In this document: in pieces, positions 50,727 to 59,624 of the stretch
Position numbering within the stretch: position 1 is the first letter of the stretch
How the letters are laid out: each line of letters starts with the position of its first letter
Source: Mycolicibacterium flavescens
GTDB lineage: Bacteria > Actinomycetota > Actinomycetes > Mycobacteriales > Mycobacteriaceae
Assembly (NCBI RefSeq): GCF_001722335.1
Contig: NZ_MIHA01000009.1
Span: forward strand, 124,001-188,000
Reading direction: 5' to 3'
DNA: 64,000 nucleotides
The notes under the pieces: generated by a model
Database searches by the model: none
Told to the model about the DNA's origin: nothing
Seen by the model: only the letters and a program-made list of their open reading frames with translations
Position numbers and translations under genes: made by a program

Positions 50727-51119
50727 ATGCCACTCTTTCCCGTTCAGCGCGACCGGCTTTCGGCCGAGTTCTTCGACGGCGCCAAGCGTGGCGAGTTTCT
50801 GCTGGTGCGCGACAACGAGACCGGTGAGGTTCTGGAGCCGCAGTTCGACGTGTCGGTGGCGCCGCAGCGCTACACCCGGTTCGCGGCCGCCGGCACCGGC
50901 ACCGTCGTCAGCTGGTCGGTCCTCCATCAACGCGCCGGCGACGCGGTGCACCGGCTGCCGGTCGGGATCGTCGAACTCGACGAGGGCCCGTGGTGGTGGA
51001 CGTCGTTCCCCGACGCCGACCCCGATGCCGACCTGTTCGGCGCGCGGGTGCGGGTCGCCTTCCAGACCCTCGGTGAGGGCGACGCCGCCGAAGCGATCCC
51101 GTATTTCGTGCCGGCTTGA
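50727..51119 (+). CDS. DUF35 OB-fold acyl-CoA associated protein
   Basis: 130 residues from ATG 50727, seven bases after the thiolase stop. AEFFDGAKRGEFLLVRDNET opens it; the usual CxxC zinc knuckle of the N-terminal DUF35 ribbon is missing. SWSVLHQRAGDAVHRLPVGI and IVELDEGPWWWTSF form the OB-fold part with a tryptophan-rich strand. DUF35 proteins bind acyl-CoA and form complexes with cysteine-less thiolases (Ltp2-type aldolases). That pairing is fully conserved here. Confidence 0.85.
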   Translation: MPLFPVQRDRLSAEFFDGAKRGEFLLVRDNETGEVLEPQFDVSVAPQRYTRFAAAGTGTVVSWSVLHQRAGDAVHRLPVGIVELDEGPWWWTSFPDADPDADLFGARVRVAFQTLGEGDAAEAIPYFVPA

Positions 51120-51123
51120 TCCG

Positions 51124-51183
51124 GCGAGCAGACGCAGAATCGCACGAATCCGCCGCAGAGTGGGCGATTCTGTGTCTGCTCGC
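51124..51183. terminator. 20-bp stem hairpin between convergent DUF35 and ECH genes
   Basis: GCGAGCAGACGCAGAATCGC (51124-51143) pairs with the strand at 51164-51183, with one G-T wobble, around a 20-nt loop. It lies between the stops of two convergent genes, so it can terminate both directions. No T tract. Confidence 0.65.
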
Positions 51184-51192
51184 GGGTGAGGG

Positions 51193-51966
51193 TCAGCGGC
51201 CGCGCCAGCGCGGTGGGCGCTTCTCCCGCCACGCGGTGATCCCCTCGCGAACGTCGTCGGTGGCGGCCGCGACCTTGCGCATGGTCTCCCCGAAACGCAC
51301 CGACTCGATCCAACCCATGTTGGCGGTGCGCCACGCGACCTCCTTGGTGGCGCGCTGCGCCAGCGGTGCGGCCTCGGTCAGCGTGCGCGCCCACGCGCGG
51401 GCCTGTTCCTGCAGGTCCTCGGGTTCGACCAGGCGCCACACCAGGCCCATCTCCTTGGCACGCTCGGCGCTGACCGGCTTACCGGTCAGCAGCAGTTCCA
51501 TCGCGTCCGCCCAGCGCACCCGCTCGGGCAACCGGATGGCGCCGACGATCGTCGGCACCCCGATCGACACCTCCGGGAACGCGAATGTCGCTGTCGTCGA
51601 GGCAATCACGAAGTCGCAGAACAACACTCCGGTCACCCCGTAGCCGATGCACGGCCCGTTGACCGCGGCGATCGTCGGTTTGAACAGCTCCATCCCGCTC
51701 TCGAACGAGTTGATCGTCGGCTTTTCCCAGAACGTGCCCGCAAAGGTACCGACCGATCCCTCCCCGTCCTTGAGGTCGCCGCCGGCGCAAAACACGTCGC
51801 CGTTGGCGGTCAGGATCGCCACCCACGCGTCCTCCTCGTCGCGGAACCGCTCCCAGGCGGCGTTCAGTTCCTGCCGCAGGGCACCGTTGATGGCGTTGCG
51901 GGCCTCGGGCCGGTTGAGCGTGATGGTGGCGATGTGGTCGTCGAGCGCATAGGTCACGAGGCTCAT
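51193..51966 (-). CDS. Enoyl-CoA hydratase/isomerase family protein
   Basis: 257 residues. LVTYALDDHIATITLNRPEA opens the crotonase fold. The oxyanion hole is FCAGGDLKDGEG, GPCIGYGVTGVLFCDF is the hexapeptide region, and FAFPEVSIGVP holds the position of the catalytic Glu. The C-terminal REKRPPRWRGR is typical. It hydrates trans-2-enoyl-CoA or acts on a related CoA ester. Convergent to the thiolase/DUF35 pair and close to the FadE operon, so probably the same degradation pathway. Confidence 0.9.
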   Translation of the reverse strand: MSLVTYALDDHIATITLNRPEARNAINGALRQELNAAWERFRDEEDAWVAILTANGDVFCAGGDLKDGEGSVGTFAGTFWEKPTINSFESGMELFKPTIAAVNGPCIGYGVTGVLFCDFVIASTTATFAFPEVSIGVPTIVGAIRLPERVRWADAMELLLTGKPVSAERAKEMGLVWRLVEPEDLQEQARAWARTLTEAAPLAQRATKEVAWRTANMGWIESVRFGETMRKVAAATDDVREGITAWREKRPPRWRGR

Positions 51967-52067
51967 GGACCAACCCTAGGCGGGCGATGTCGAGAACCGC
52001 GTGACGGCTCCGTCCCCCGGGTGCGCGACCAACTAGGGTCGCGATCGCAACACCGGAAGGACGAGTC

Positions 52068-52475
52068 ATGGCCAAGTATCTGATGCTCAAGCACTACCGG
52101 GGAGCGCCGGCGTCGGTCAACGACGTGCCGATGGACCAGTGGACGCCCGACGAGATCACCGCGCACATCCAGTACATGAACGACTTCGCCGCGCGCCTGC
52201 GGGCCAGCGGCGAGTACGTCGACAGCCAGGCCCTGCAACCGGACGGCGCCTGGGTGCGCTCCGACGGGCCGGGTAAGCCGCCGGTGGTCGACGGCCCCTT
52301 CGCCGAGACCAAGGACCTGGTCGCCGGCTGGATGATCATCGACGTCGACAGCTACGAGCGCGCCGTCGAACTGGCCGGCGAACTCTCAGCGGCGCCCGGC
52401 GCCGGTGGCCGGCCCATCCACGAATGGCTCGAACTGCGGCCGTTCATGAGCCACGCGCCGACGGTCACCGACTGA
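52068..52475 (+). CDS. YCII/DGPF domain protein, partner of ECF42 sigma factor
   Basis: 135 residues from ATG 52068 with GGAAGGA upstream. KYLMLKHYRGAPASVNDVPM starts the YCII fold and VVDGPFAETKDLVAGWMIID carries the DGPF motif with the conserved His/Asp-like residues for a small-molecule reaction. GRPIHEWLELRPF ends it. DGPF proteins are the regular genomic partners of ECF42-group sigma factors, and the next gene encodes one 4 bases later. The sigma factor usually controls the DGPF gene, so a shared stress response is likely. Confidence 0.87.
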   Translation: MAKYLMLKHYRGAPASVNDVPMDQWTPDEITAHIQYMNDFAARLRASGEYVDSQALQPDGAWVRSDGPGKPPVVDGPFAETKDLVAGWMIIDVDSYERAVELAGELSAAPGAGGRPIHEWLELRPFMSHAPTVTD

Positions 52476-52479
52476 GCCG

Positions 52480-53619
52480 GTGAACCAGGCCGAGATCCGG
52501 GAGTTGATCCCCGCGGTGCTCGCCGCGCTGGTCCGACGCGGCGCGGACTTCGCCTCCGCGGAGGACGCGGTCCAGGAAGCGCTGATTAGTGCCGTCGAAA
52601 CATGGCCGCACACAATGCCTTCCGACCCCACGGGGTGGCTGATCACCGCGGCGTGGCGGCGGTTCATCGACCTGACCCGCTCGGAGGCGGCCCGGCGACG
52701 GCGCGAGACCCGGGCCGCCGACGAACCCGGACCGGGACCCGCCGTCACCGTCGACGACACCTTGCAGCTGTACTTCCTGTGCGCGCACCCCAGCCTGCGC
52801 CCGGCGTCGGCGGTTGCGCTGACGCTGCGGGCCGTCGGCGGGCTCACCACCCGGCAGATCGCGCAGGCGTACCTGGTTCCCGAGGCGACGATGGCGCAGC
52901 GGATCAGCCGCGCCAAACGCACCGTCAGCGAGGTCCGGTTCGACCGTCCCGGCGACCTGAGCACCGTGCATCGCGTGCTGTACCTGGTGTTCAACGAGGG
53001 CTACACCGGCGACGTCGACCTCGCCGCCGAGGCGATCCGCCTGGCCCGCCAGCTCGCCGCGGCCTCCGACGATCCCGAATCGGCGGGGCTGCTCGCGTTG
53101 TTCCTGCTGCACCACGCGCGTCGCCCGGCCCGGGTGCGCGCCGACGGCAGCATCGTGCCGCTCGCCGAGCAGGATCGCAGCCTGTGGCGACGTGACCTGA
53201 TCGGCGAGGGCATCGCGGTGCTGCAGGCGGCGCTGGCCCGCGACCGGCTCGGCGAATACCAGGCGCAGGCCGCGATCGCCGCGCTGCACGCCGACGCGCA
53301 GACCGCGGCCGAGACGGACTGGGTGCAGATCGTCGAGTGGTACGACGAACTGGTCCGCCTCACCGACAGCCCGGTGGTGCGGCTGAACCGGGCGGTCGCC
53401 GTCGGTGAGGCCGACGGGCCGCGGGCCGGGTTGGCCGCCCTCGCCGAGCTCGACCCGGCGCTGCCGCGCCACACTGCCGCGGCCGCCTACCTGCACGAGC
53501 GCGCGGGCGACTTCGCTACGGCCACAACGCTGTACGTCGATGCCGCCGCCAAGGCGCAGACACAAGCCGAGCGCGACCACCTGACGCTGCGCGCGGCGTC
53601 GCTGCGGCACCGGAGCTAG
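52480..53619 (+). CDS. ECF42-type RNA polymerase sigma factor
   Basis: 379 residues from GTG 52480. Region 2 contains RGADFASAEDAVQEALISAV and PTGWLITAAWRRFIDLTR. Region 4 contains LTTRQIAQAYLVPEATMAQRIS. A long C-terminal TPR-like extension (about 180-375; LAEEQ-like LYLVFNEGYTGDVDLAAEAI, VRLNRAVAVGEADGPRAGLA) is the hallmark of group ECF42, whose activity depends on that extension rather than on an anti-sigma factor. Partner gene: the DGPF protein just upstream. It overlaps the convergent amidase by 4 bases. Confidence 0.9.
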   Translation: MNQAEIRELIPAVLAALVRRGADFASAEDAVQEALISAVETWPHTMPSDPTGWLITAAWRRFIDLTRSEAARRRRETRAADEPGPGPAVTVDDTLQLYFLCAHPSLRPASAVALTLRAVGGLTTRQIAQAYLVPEATMAQRISRAKRTVSEVRFDRPGDLSTVHRVLYLVFNEGYTGDVDLAAEAIRLARQLAAASDDPESAGLLALFLLHHARRPARVRADGSIVPLAEQDRSLWRRDLIGEGIAVLQAALARDRLGEYQAQAAIAALHADAQTAAETDWVQIVEWYDELVRLTDSPVVRLNRAVAVGEADGPRAGLAALAELDPALPRHTAAAAYLHERAGDFATATTLYVDAAAKAQTQAERDHLTLRAASLRHRS

Positions 53620-55085
53620 ACCGGCGCCAGCCGATTCGCCCAGGGCAGCGCCTGCTCGAGCTGGGCGGCCAGCCGGATCAGCAGCGACTCGCCGCCCAGC
53701 GGCGCGACGAACTGCACCCCGAGCGGCACACCGTCGGCGGTCCAGTGCAGCGGCAGCGAGATCGCCGGGCGCCCGGTGAGGTTCGCGAGCTGCGTGTACG
53801 GCACCCAGTTGAGGTTCTTGTCGACCATGTCGTCGACGATCCCGGTGTGGCGCAACAGACCTGCGGTGCGCGTCTTGAGCAACACATCGGAGGCCCGCTG
53901 CAGCAGCGCAGGCAGGTCGAACTCGCCGATCTTCGGCGGCGGCGTCGCCAGCGTCGGGGTGAGCAGAAGGTCGTAGGACTCGAAGAACGTGGTCAGCCGG
54001 CGGGTGTGTTCGTGGCGGCGCTGCACCGCGTCCACGTAGTCGACGCTGCCGGTGGCTCGGCCGATCGCGGCCAGGATCAACGTATCCCGCTCGAACGCGT
54101 CGTCTCCGGCGCCGGTCAACCGCTTCGCCTCGTCGAGTTCCCACGCGGTGTAGACGAACCAGGTGAGCAGGAAGTCGCGGGCCAGCGCGGCGTCGTCGAA
54201 CGGCGCCTGGGGCAGTTCGTCGACGTGGTGGCCGAGATCGGTCAACGCCTGCACGGTGCGGTCGACGGCCGCGAACGCCTCGCGGTGCGGTTCGGGGTTG
54301 ATGGCCGAGGGCACCCGCACCCCGATCCGCAGGGTGCCGGGGTCGGCGCCGACGGCCGAGGTGAACGACGACTCCGGCAGCGCGGGCTGATACGGCGCGC
54401 CGGGTTCGCCGCCGATGATCACGTCGAGCATCGCGGCGGTGTCGCGCACCGTGCGCGACACCACGCCCTGCACCGCCGCGCCGTGCATCGATTCGCCGAC
54501 CGCCGGTCCGGACGGGGTGAGACCGCGACCGGGCTTGAGTCCGACCAGGCCGCAGCAACCCGCGGGGATGCGGATGGATCCGCCGCCGTCGTTCGCGCCT
54601 GCGCACGGCACGATGCCGGCCGCCACCGCGGCCGCCGATCCGCCCGAGGACCCGCCGGGCGAGCGGGTGAGGTCCCACGGGTTACGCGCCGGTCCCCAGG
54701 CGTCGGGTTCGGTGATGCCCTTGGCGCCGAACTCCGGGGTGTTGGTCTTGCCGAACACGACCAGGCCGGCGTCGAGCCAGCGTCGCACCACCGTGGCGTG
54801 CTCGGGTGCCGGCGTCGACATCAACGCGCGGGAACCGGCCGACGTCGGCAGCCCCGCGTAGTCCTGCGCGAGGTCCTTGATCAGGAACGGCACTCCGGCG
54901 AACGGTCCCTCGCGTCGCTGCGACGCGTCGGCCGGGACGTCCCTGATGATCGCGTTGATCCGCGGGTTCACTTCTGCCGCCCGGGCTTTGGCGATGTCGA
55001 GCAGCTCGGCCGCCGTCACCTCCTTGTCGGCGACGAGCTTGGCCAGTCCGACGGCGTCGTGTGCGCGGTATTCATCGAAGTCCAC
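53616..55085 (-). CDS. Amidase signature family enzyme
   Basis: 489 residues. The Ser-cisSer-Lys triad is visible: Lys70 in [10 protein letters not shown], Ser146 in [13 protein letters not shown], and Ser170 in [13 protein letters not shown], with the 24-residue Ser spacing of the family. Cytosolic; no signal peptide. Members hydrolyse amides, nitriles' amide products, or act as GatA-like subunits; the absence of GatB/GatC neighbours speaks against GatA. The gene is convergent with the sigma-factor gene. Confidence 0.9.
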   Translation of the reverse strand: MDFDEYRAHDAVGLAKLVADKEVTAAELLDIAKARAAEVNPRINAIIRDVPADASQRREGPFAGVPFLIKDLAQDYAGLPTSAGSRALMSTPAPEHATVVRRWLDAGLVVFGKTNTPEFGAKGITEPDAWGPARNPWDLTRSPGGSSGGSAAAVAAGIVPCAGANDGGGSIRIPAGCCGLVGLKPGRGLTPSGPAVGESMHGAAVQGVVSRTVRDTAAMLDVIIGGEPGAPYQPALPESSFTSAVGADPGTLRIGVRVPSAINPEPHREAFAAVDRTVQALTDLGHHVDELPQAPFDDAALARDFLLTWFVYTAWELDEAKRLTGAGDDAFERDTLILAAIGRATGSVDYVDAVQRRHEHTRRLTTFFESYDLLLTPTLATPPPKIGEFDLPALLQRASDVLLKTRTAGLLRHTGIVDDMVDKNLNWVPYTQLANLTGRPAISLPLHWTADGVPLGVQFVAPLGGESLLIRLAAQLEQALPWANRLAPV

Positions 55086-55122
55086 GGCTCGACCGTACGG
55101 GTCCCGGCCGCGGACGTGCGAC

Positions 55123-55596
55123 CTACCGGGACGCAGCGCTCCGCACAGGGGTGCGCGGTCGCGCGCAGCTGACGCCCGCCGCTGGGCGGTGGGTCTCGGC
55201 GCGGCGCCGGTCCTCGCGGGCGATGCGGCGGTCGAGTTGACGCGCCTGGCGTTTGGTCAGTGAGCGGCTCTTGCCGCTGAGAGCGTCGAGTTGCTGCCAG
55301 CTCAGGCCGTCGAGATCACCGTCGTGGTCATGGGTGGCGATGACGACGCAGCCGCGTAGCAGCGGCACGGTCTTCGCGGTGAACGCGGTGGTCGCCAGCA
55401 GTAACTCGGTGGCGGTGCGGTTGACGCGCCGCTGGCAACCGGCGGCCGAGGGGCTGAACCAGAAGTCGTACTGCCGGTCGGTGCTGGTCAGCGACTGCAG
55501 TCCGTGGTCTGTGATGAGGCGGTCGATATCGGCCGGGGTGTACGCGCGGGTCTCATATGCGGCGCCGGAGGCGCTCAAGTACAGAACTGTGTTCAT
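55123..55596 (-). CDS. Hypothetical protein, 157 residues
   Basis: Start ATG 55596. The N-terminal 60 residues (TVLYLSASGAAYETRAYTPA, DHGLQSLTSTDRQYDFWFSP) look like a small mixed alpha/beta domain. The centre has VIATHDHDGDLDGLSWQQLD, and the C-terminal third is very Arg-rich and probably disordered, a likely nucleic-acid or lipid contact. I recognise no family. It lies 37 bases upstream-strand of the amidase start and is read in the same direction, so the two could be co-transcribed. The 210 bases upstream of it hold no gene that I can support. Confidence 0.6.
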   Translation of the reverse strand: MNTVLYLSASGAAYETRAYTPADIDRLITDHGLQSLTSTDRQYDFWFSPSAAGCQRRVNRTATELLLATTAFTAKTVPLLRGCVVIATHDHDGDLDGLSWQQLDALSGKSRSLTKRQARQLDRRIAREDRRRAETHRPAAGVSCARPRTPVRSAASR

Positions 55597-55806
55597 GGCG
55601 TTGTTCCATTCGACTCTTTCTTCGGTTCCGTGACCGGCGCGATGTGGCCGACCTGTTACGGAAGTTACCCGTGTGACAAACGGGACAAACCTTGATAACC
55701 GTTCCGCATCATCTTTTTGTTCCGGGTTTTGCGCTGTGCGTCGAATTCCACGCCAGGGCTGCGGTCGGGGGCCTGAGCACGACCCTGCTGCAGATCTCGA
55801 CGGGTC
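55597..55806. other. Intergenic gap without supported gene
   Basis: These 210 bases between a leftward hypothetical gene start and the end of the Rv1733c-like gene are comparatively AT-rich, with T runs near 55713. They probably contain the promoter of the 55596 gene. No conserved small ORF, palindrome or RNA gene is evident. Confidence 0.4.
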
Positions 55807-56229
55807 TCAGGCGCTGGGCTGGCCCTCGCCGTGGTCGACCAGCCGCTCCAGGGTGTGCTGCCAGTTGGCCGACCGGACGTGGTTGCACATCGCGCGGGTC
55901 ACCAGGTACAGCGAGGCAGCCGCGCCGGCGACGAACGCCCAGAGCGCGCCGCCCGCGAGCACCGCGCCGAAAACCGCGCCGCTGCCGTCGTACACAGCGG
56001 TGCTCACGGCCAGCGCGACCGGGACAGCCACCACCGACACGAACACGGCGAGCAGCAGGACCACGGCTTCGATCTGATCGGTCCTGCGCACCAACGGTTC
56101 TCCCCCGCGCAGGTAGGTGAAAACCGGCCACGACGGCAGACCGAGACGGAACGTGGTCATCGCCTCGTCGTTGGCGGCTTCGATGTCGGCTGGACGCCCC
56201 TCGGCGGCGTCATGGCGGTGCACGGTCAT
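55807..56229 (-). CDS. Rv1733c-like membrane protein lacking the extracytoplasmic loop
   Basis: 140 residues from ATG 56229 (GGAAGGGG upstream); ATG 56160 is an alternative. MTTFRLGLPSWPVFTYLRGG then EPLVRRTDQIEAVVLLLAVF resembles the start of M. tuberculosis Rv1733c (210 residues), and VTRAMCNHVRSANWQHTLER resembles its end. The two membrane helices are here separated by only a few residues (STAVYDGSGAVF), whereas Rv1733c has a loop of about 100 residues outside the membrane. Rv1733c belongs to the dormancy (DosR) set; no DosR box was found upstream here. Function is unknown. Confidence 0.72.
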   Translation of the reverse strand: MTVHRHDAAEGRPADIEAANDEAMTTFRLGLPSWPVFTYLRGGEPLVRRTDQIEAVVLLLAVFVSVVAVPVALAVSTAVYDGSGAVFGAVLAGGALWAFVAGAAASLYLVTRAMCNHVRSANWQHTLERLVDHGEGQPSA

Positions 56230-56411
56230 TCCCCTTCCTGTCGCGCGATGGTTTGCTGTTCTGTCCATGATCGGCCCGAACAGCGCTGCTGGGCTTGCCC
56301 GGGTCAGACAACAAGGCGGGGGTCCTTTGTGGGCGGCCGACAACCCGGGTGCGATCGCACGGCCCGGTAGCGTCGATGGCATCCCCCTTTGCCGATCGAG
56401 ACTGAGGTGTC

Positions 56412-57611
56412 ATGGCGGATACGCCGGCAGAAGTCGTGGAAACCACCCCGCCGAAGCGGCACTTGCAGCGCCGGCGGCGCTGGCGACGAACCCTGATCGT
56501 CGCCGCGGTCCTGCTGACCCTGTTCGGTGTGCCGTGGTGGCTGCTGCTGGCCTCCGGCGCGGCCTGGCCGGCGGCGGTGTTCGTCGTCGGTACCGCGCTG
56601 TTCGCCGCGGCGCTTGTCGGGTTGCCGACCCTGATGATGCTGGGCCACGGCCGGCGTCATATCGACTGGGCCGCCGCGACCGGTGATGCGCTGCTGGGCA
56701 TCGGCTGGGTGCTGTTCGTGTGGTCGGTGTTGGGACAGGTGCTTCGGCTGGTGCTGCACCTCGCGGGGGTCAGCGATCCTGCAGCGGCGAGGATCACCAC
56801 CGCGGCGGTGATCGCGGTCGCGGTGGCGCTACTCGTCTGGGGGAACCGCGAGGCGCTGCGGGTGCCGCGGGTCAAGGACGTCGACGTTTTCATTGGCGGG
56901 CTCGGCCGCGGGCTCGACGGTCTGCGGGTGGTGCTGATCACCGACACGCACTACGGCCCGCTCGACCGCGCGCGATGGTCGGCGGCGGTGATCGACCGCG
57001 TCAACGAACTCGGCGCCGACGTCGTCTGCCATGTCGGCGACATCGCGGACGGCACGGTCGAGGTCCGCGAACCGCAGGCCGAACCGCTGGCGTCGGTGCG
57101 GGCCGCCTCGGCGCGGGTGTACGTGACCGGGAACCACGAGTACTTCAGCGAGGCCCAGGGCTGGCTCGACTACATGGACCGGATCGGGTGGACGGTGCTG
57201 CACAACCGGCACATCGTCGTCGAGCGCGGCGGCGACGCGATGGTCATCGCCGGCGTGGACGACGCCACCGCCGGCTCCTCCGGACTGCACGACCACGGCG
57301 CCGACCTCGCCTCCGCGCTGGCCGGCGCCGACCGGGCGCTGCCGGTGCTGCTGCTCGCACACCAACCCAAACAGGTCGCCGACGCGGTGCGGGCCGGCGT
57401 CGATCTGCAGGTCTCCGGGCACACCCACGGCGGCCAGATCTGGCCGTTCAACTTCCTCGTGCGACTCGAGCAACCGGTGGTGCAGGGGCTGAGCCGGCAC
57501 GGTGAGCGCACGCAGCTCTACACCAGTCGAGGTACCGGCTTCTGGGGTCCGCCGTTCCGGGTCTTCGCCCCGAGCGAGATCACGCTGCTGACGCTGCGCC
57601 GAATGGAGTGA
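56412..57611 (+). CDS. Membrane-anchored metallophosphoesterase
   Basis: 399 residues. Four N-terminal hydrophobic helices (about 28-50, 52-76, 93-115, 125-145) precede a calcineurin-like domain with all metal motifs: LITDTHYGPLDR, HVGDIADGTVE, VTGNHEYFSE, LLLAHQPKQV and SGHTHGGQIWPFN. YkuE/YaeI-like enzymes of this build cleave phosphodiesters, probably in lipids or nucleotides, near the membrane. It stands alone between the divergent Rv1733c-like gene and the GMC oxidoreductase, from which it is separated by 60 bases. Confidence 0.9.
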   Translation: MADTPAEVVETTPPKRHLQRRRRWRRTLIVAAVLLTLFGVPWWLLLASGAAWPAAVFVVGTALFAAALVGLPTLMMLGHGRRHIDWAAATGDALLGIGWVLFVWSVLGQVLRLVLHLAGVSDPAAARITTAAVIAVAVALLVWGNREALRVPRVKDVDVFIGGLGRGLDGLRVVLITDTHYGPLDRARWSAAVIDRVNELGADVVCHVGDIADGTVEVREPQAEPLASVRAASARVYVTGNHEYFSEAQGWLDYMDRIGWTVLHNRHIVVERGGDAMVIAGVDDATAGSSGLHDHGADLASALAGADRALPVLLLAHQPKQVADAVRAGVDLQVSGHTHGGQIWPFNFLVRLEQPVVQGLSRHGERTQLYTSRGTGFWGPPFRVFAPSEITLLTLRRME

Positions 57612-57671
57612 ACGTTTTCGGCGGCGATGCCGTCTTGATTACTGCAACGTGACGGAAATGGAGCAGTGATC

Positions 57672-59309
57672 ATGGGCGAAACCGCCGACGGGGCAGGCGT
57701 ATCGGGCGACCAGGCGGGTCTGGTCGACCGGGTGCGGTCCAATCAGGCGCGGCTACGGGCAGCGCTGCGCCCGCACTACGACTTCGTGGTCTGCGGATCG
57801 GGATCGTCGGGGTCGGTGGCGGCCCGTCGTCTCGCGGAGAACGCTTCGGTGCACGTGCTGCTGCTGGAAGCCGGCGGCGACGACGACGTGCCCGCCGTGC
57901 GCAACGCCGGCCAGTGGCCGTTGAACCTGGACACCGAACGGGACTGGCAGTTCGTCGCTGCCCCCAATCCCCACCTCAACGGCCGGTCCATCCCGATGAA
58001 CATGGGCAAGGTCCTCGGCGGCGGGTCGAGCATCAACGTGATGGTGTGGTCCCGCGGGCACCGAAACGACTGGGACTACTTCGCTTCCGAAGCGGGCGAC
58101 CCGCGGTGGGGGTATGAGTCCGTCCTCGACATCTACCGGCGAATCGAGGACTGGCAGGGGGTGCCCGACCCGCACTACCGCGGGACCGGAGGCAACGTGT
58201 TCGTGCAGCCCGCGCCGGATCCGAGCCCGGTGGCGCCGGCACTCGTCGCCGCCGCAGCGCACGCCGGCATACCGACGTTCGACCATCCGAACGGCAAGAT
58301 GATGGAAGGTGAAGGCGGAGCGGCGATCTGCGACATCCGGGTGCGCGACGGTATTCGGCAGTCGGTGTTCCGCTCGTACACCTACCCGTACATGGACCGG
58401 CCGAACCTGACCGTGTTGACCGGCGCGCTGGTGACCCGGGTGATATTGGACGGCGGCCGGGCGACCGGCGTGGAGTTCGTCCGCGACGGGCAGACCCACC
58501 GCGTCGGCGCGACATCGGAGGTGGTGCTCAGCCTGGGAGCGATCCACACGCCGAAAGCGTTGATGCTCAGCGGGATCGGCGACTCCGGCCAGCTGAGCGG
58601 ATTCGGTATTCCGACCGTCCAACACCTGCCGGGGGTGGGGCAGAACCTGCAGGACCACCCGGGTATCGGATGTGTCTGGGAGTACCGCGAGCCGATCGCG
58701 CCGCGCAACGCCGGAAGCGAGGCCACCTATTTCTGGAAGAGCGACCCGAGCCTGGACGCTCCCGATCTGCAGGTCTGCCAGGTCGAGTTCCCGCTCGCGA
58801 GCGCCGAATGCGCGCGGCAGTGCGATATGCCCGAAGCGGGCTGGACGCTCTACACCGGGCTGGTCCGCCCGCAGAGTAGAGGATCGGTGCGGCTGAGCGG
58901 ACCGCGTCCGAACGACCCGGTGCGCGTCGACCCCAACATGCTCTCCGACCCAGCCGACGTGCGCGCCGCGATCGCCGGCGTCGAGTTGAGCCGCGAGGTC
59001 GGCAACGCCGCGCCGCTGGCGCCGTTCGCGAAACGCGAAGTGATGCCGGGGGATCGGACGGAGACCGAGCTACTGCGGTTCATCCGCGACGCCGCGGCGA
59101 CCTACTGGCACCAGAGCTGTACCGCCAAGATGGGCCGCGACGAGATGTCGGTCGTCGACGCCGAACTGCGCGTGTACGGCATCGACGGGTTGCGCATCGC
59201 CGACGCGTCGATCATGCCGCGGGTCACCACCGGCAACACCATGGCGCCGTCGGTGGTGATCGGCGAGCGCGCCGCCGAGCTCATCGGTGAGACGCACGGG
59301 TTGTCGTAG
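57672..59309 (+). CDS. GMC family FAD-dependent oxidoreductase
   Basis: 545 residues from ATG 57672; GGAG lies eight bases upstream, whereas the in-frame GTG at 57666 is too close. The FAD fold is DFVVCGSGSSGSVAARRLAE with VLLLEAGG. GMC signature 1 is GKVLGGGSSINVMVWSRGH, signature 2 is GAIHTPKALMLSGIG. The catalytic His is in TYWHQSCTAKMG, and NTMAPSVVIGERAA contains the Asn partner. Members oxidise choline, alcohols or sugars; the choline-specific features cannot be judged by eye. Convergent to the methyltransferase across the tandem hairpin repeats. Confidence 0.9.
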   Translation: MGETADGAGVSGDQAGLVDRVRSNQARLRAALRPHYDFVVCGSGSSGSVAARRLAENASVHVLLLEAGGDDDVPAVRNAGQWPLNLDTERDWQFVAAPNPHLNGRSIPMNMGKVLGGGSSINVMVWSRGHRNDWDYFASEAGDPRWGYESVLDIYRRIEDWQGVPDPHYRGTGGNVFVQPAPDPSPVAPALVAAAAHAGIPTFDHPNGKMMEGEGGAAICDIRVRDGIRQSVFRSYTYPYMDRPNLTVLTGALVTRVILDGGRATGVEFVRDGQTHRVGATSEVVLSLGAIHTPKALMLSGIGDSGQLSGFGIPTVQHLPGVGQNLQDHPGIGCVWEYREPIAPRNAGSEATYFWKSDPSLDAPDLQVCQVEFPLASAECARQCDMPEAGWTLYTGLVRPQSRGSVRLSGPRPNDPVRVDPNMLSDPADVRAAIAGVELSREVGNAAPLAPFAKREVMPGDRTETELLRFIRDAAATYWHQSCTAKMGRDEMSVVDAELRVYGIDGLRIADASIMPRVTTGNTMAPSVVIGERAAELIGETHGLS

Positions 59310-59317
59310 CGCCGGGG

Positions 59318-59590
59318 GTCGGCCGGACGGTCACGAGCGTCGGGTTTTAGGCGTGTTTCGGCCGGTTTCGCGCGATAGTTTCGACGCTCGGCGGGGCTGG
59401 GTGTGGCTGGGGTGGCGCGGTGGTCGCGAGCGTCGGGTTTTTGGTGTGTTTCGGCCGGTTTCGCGCGATAGTTTCGACGCTCGGCGAGGCTGGGGTGCGG
59501 CTGGGGTCGGCCGGACGGTCGTGAGCGTCGGGTTATTTGCGTGTTTCGGCCGGTTTCGCGCGATAGTTTCGACGCTCGGCGGGGCTGGGG
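59318..59590. repeat. Three tandem copies of a 93-95-bp hairpin repeat
   Basis: Each unit contains GAGCGTCGGG, then TGTTTCGGCCGGTTTCGCGC and GATAGTTTCGACGCTCGGCG. Within a unit CGAGCGTCG pairs with CGACGCTCG (59334-59342 with 59382-59390; 59427-59435 with 59475-59483; third copy GAGCGTCG 59523-59530 with CGACGCTC 59570-59577). Unit spacing is 93 and 95 bp. Units 1 and 3 also share GGTCGGCCGGACGGTC before the stem. The block fills the 315 bases between convergent genes, with no other gene in it. It is a VNTR-like block built from a terminator-like hairpin. Confidence 0.85.
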
Positions 59591-59624
59591 TGCGTCAAGG
59601 TTCGGCGCCGGGGACAGCCGAGAG

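Noticed and set aside
53616..55085. GatA subunit of the tRNA amidotransferase
   Set aside because: The catalytic triad is shared with all amidase-signature enzymes, and gatB and gatC are absent.
59318..59590. CRISPR-like array in the tandem repeats
   Set aside because: Units are 93-95 bp and conserved across their whole length; there are no short repeats with unique spacers and no cas genes.
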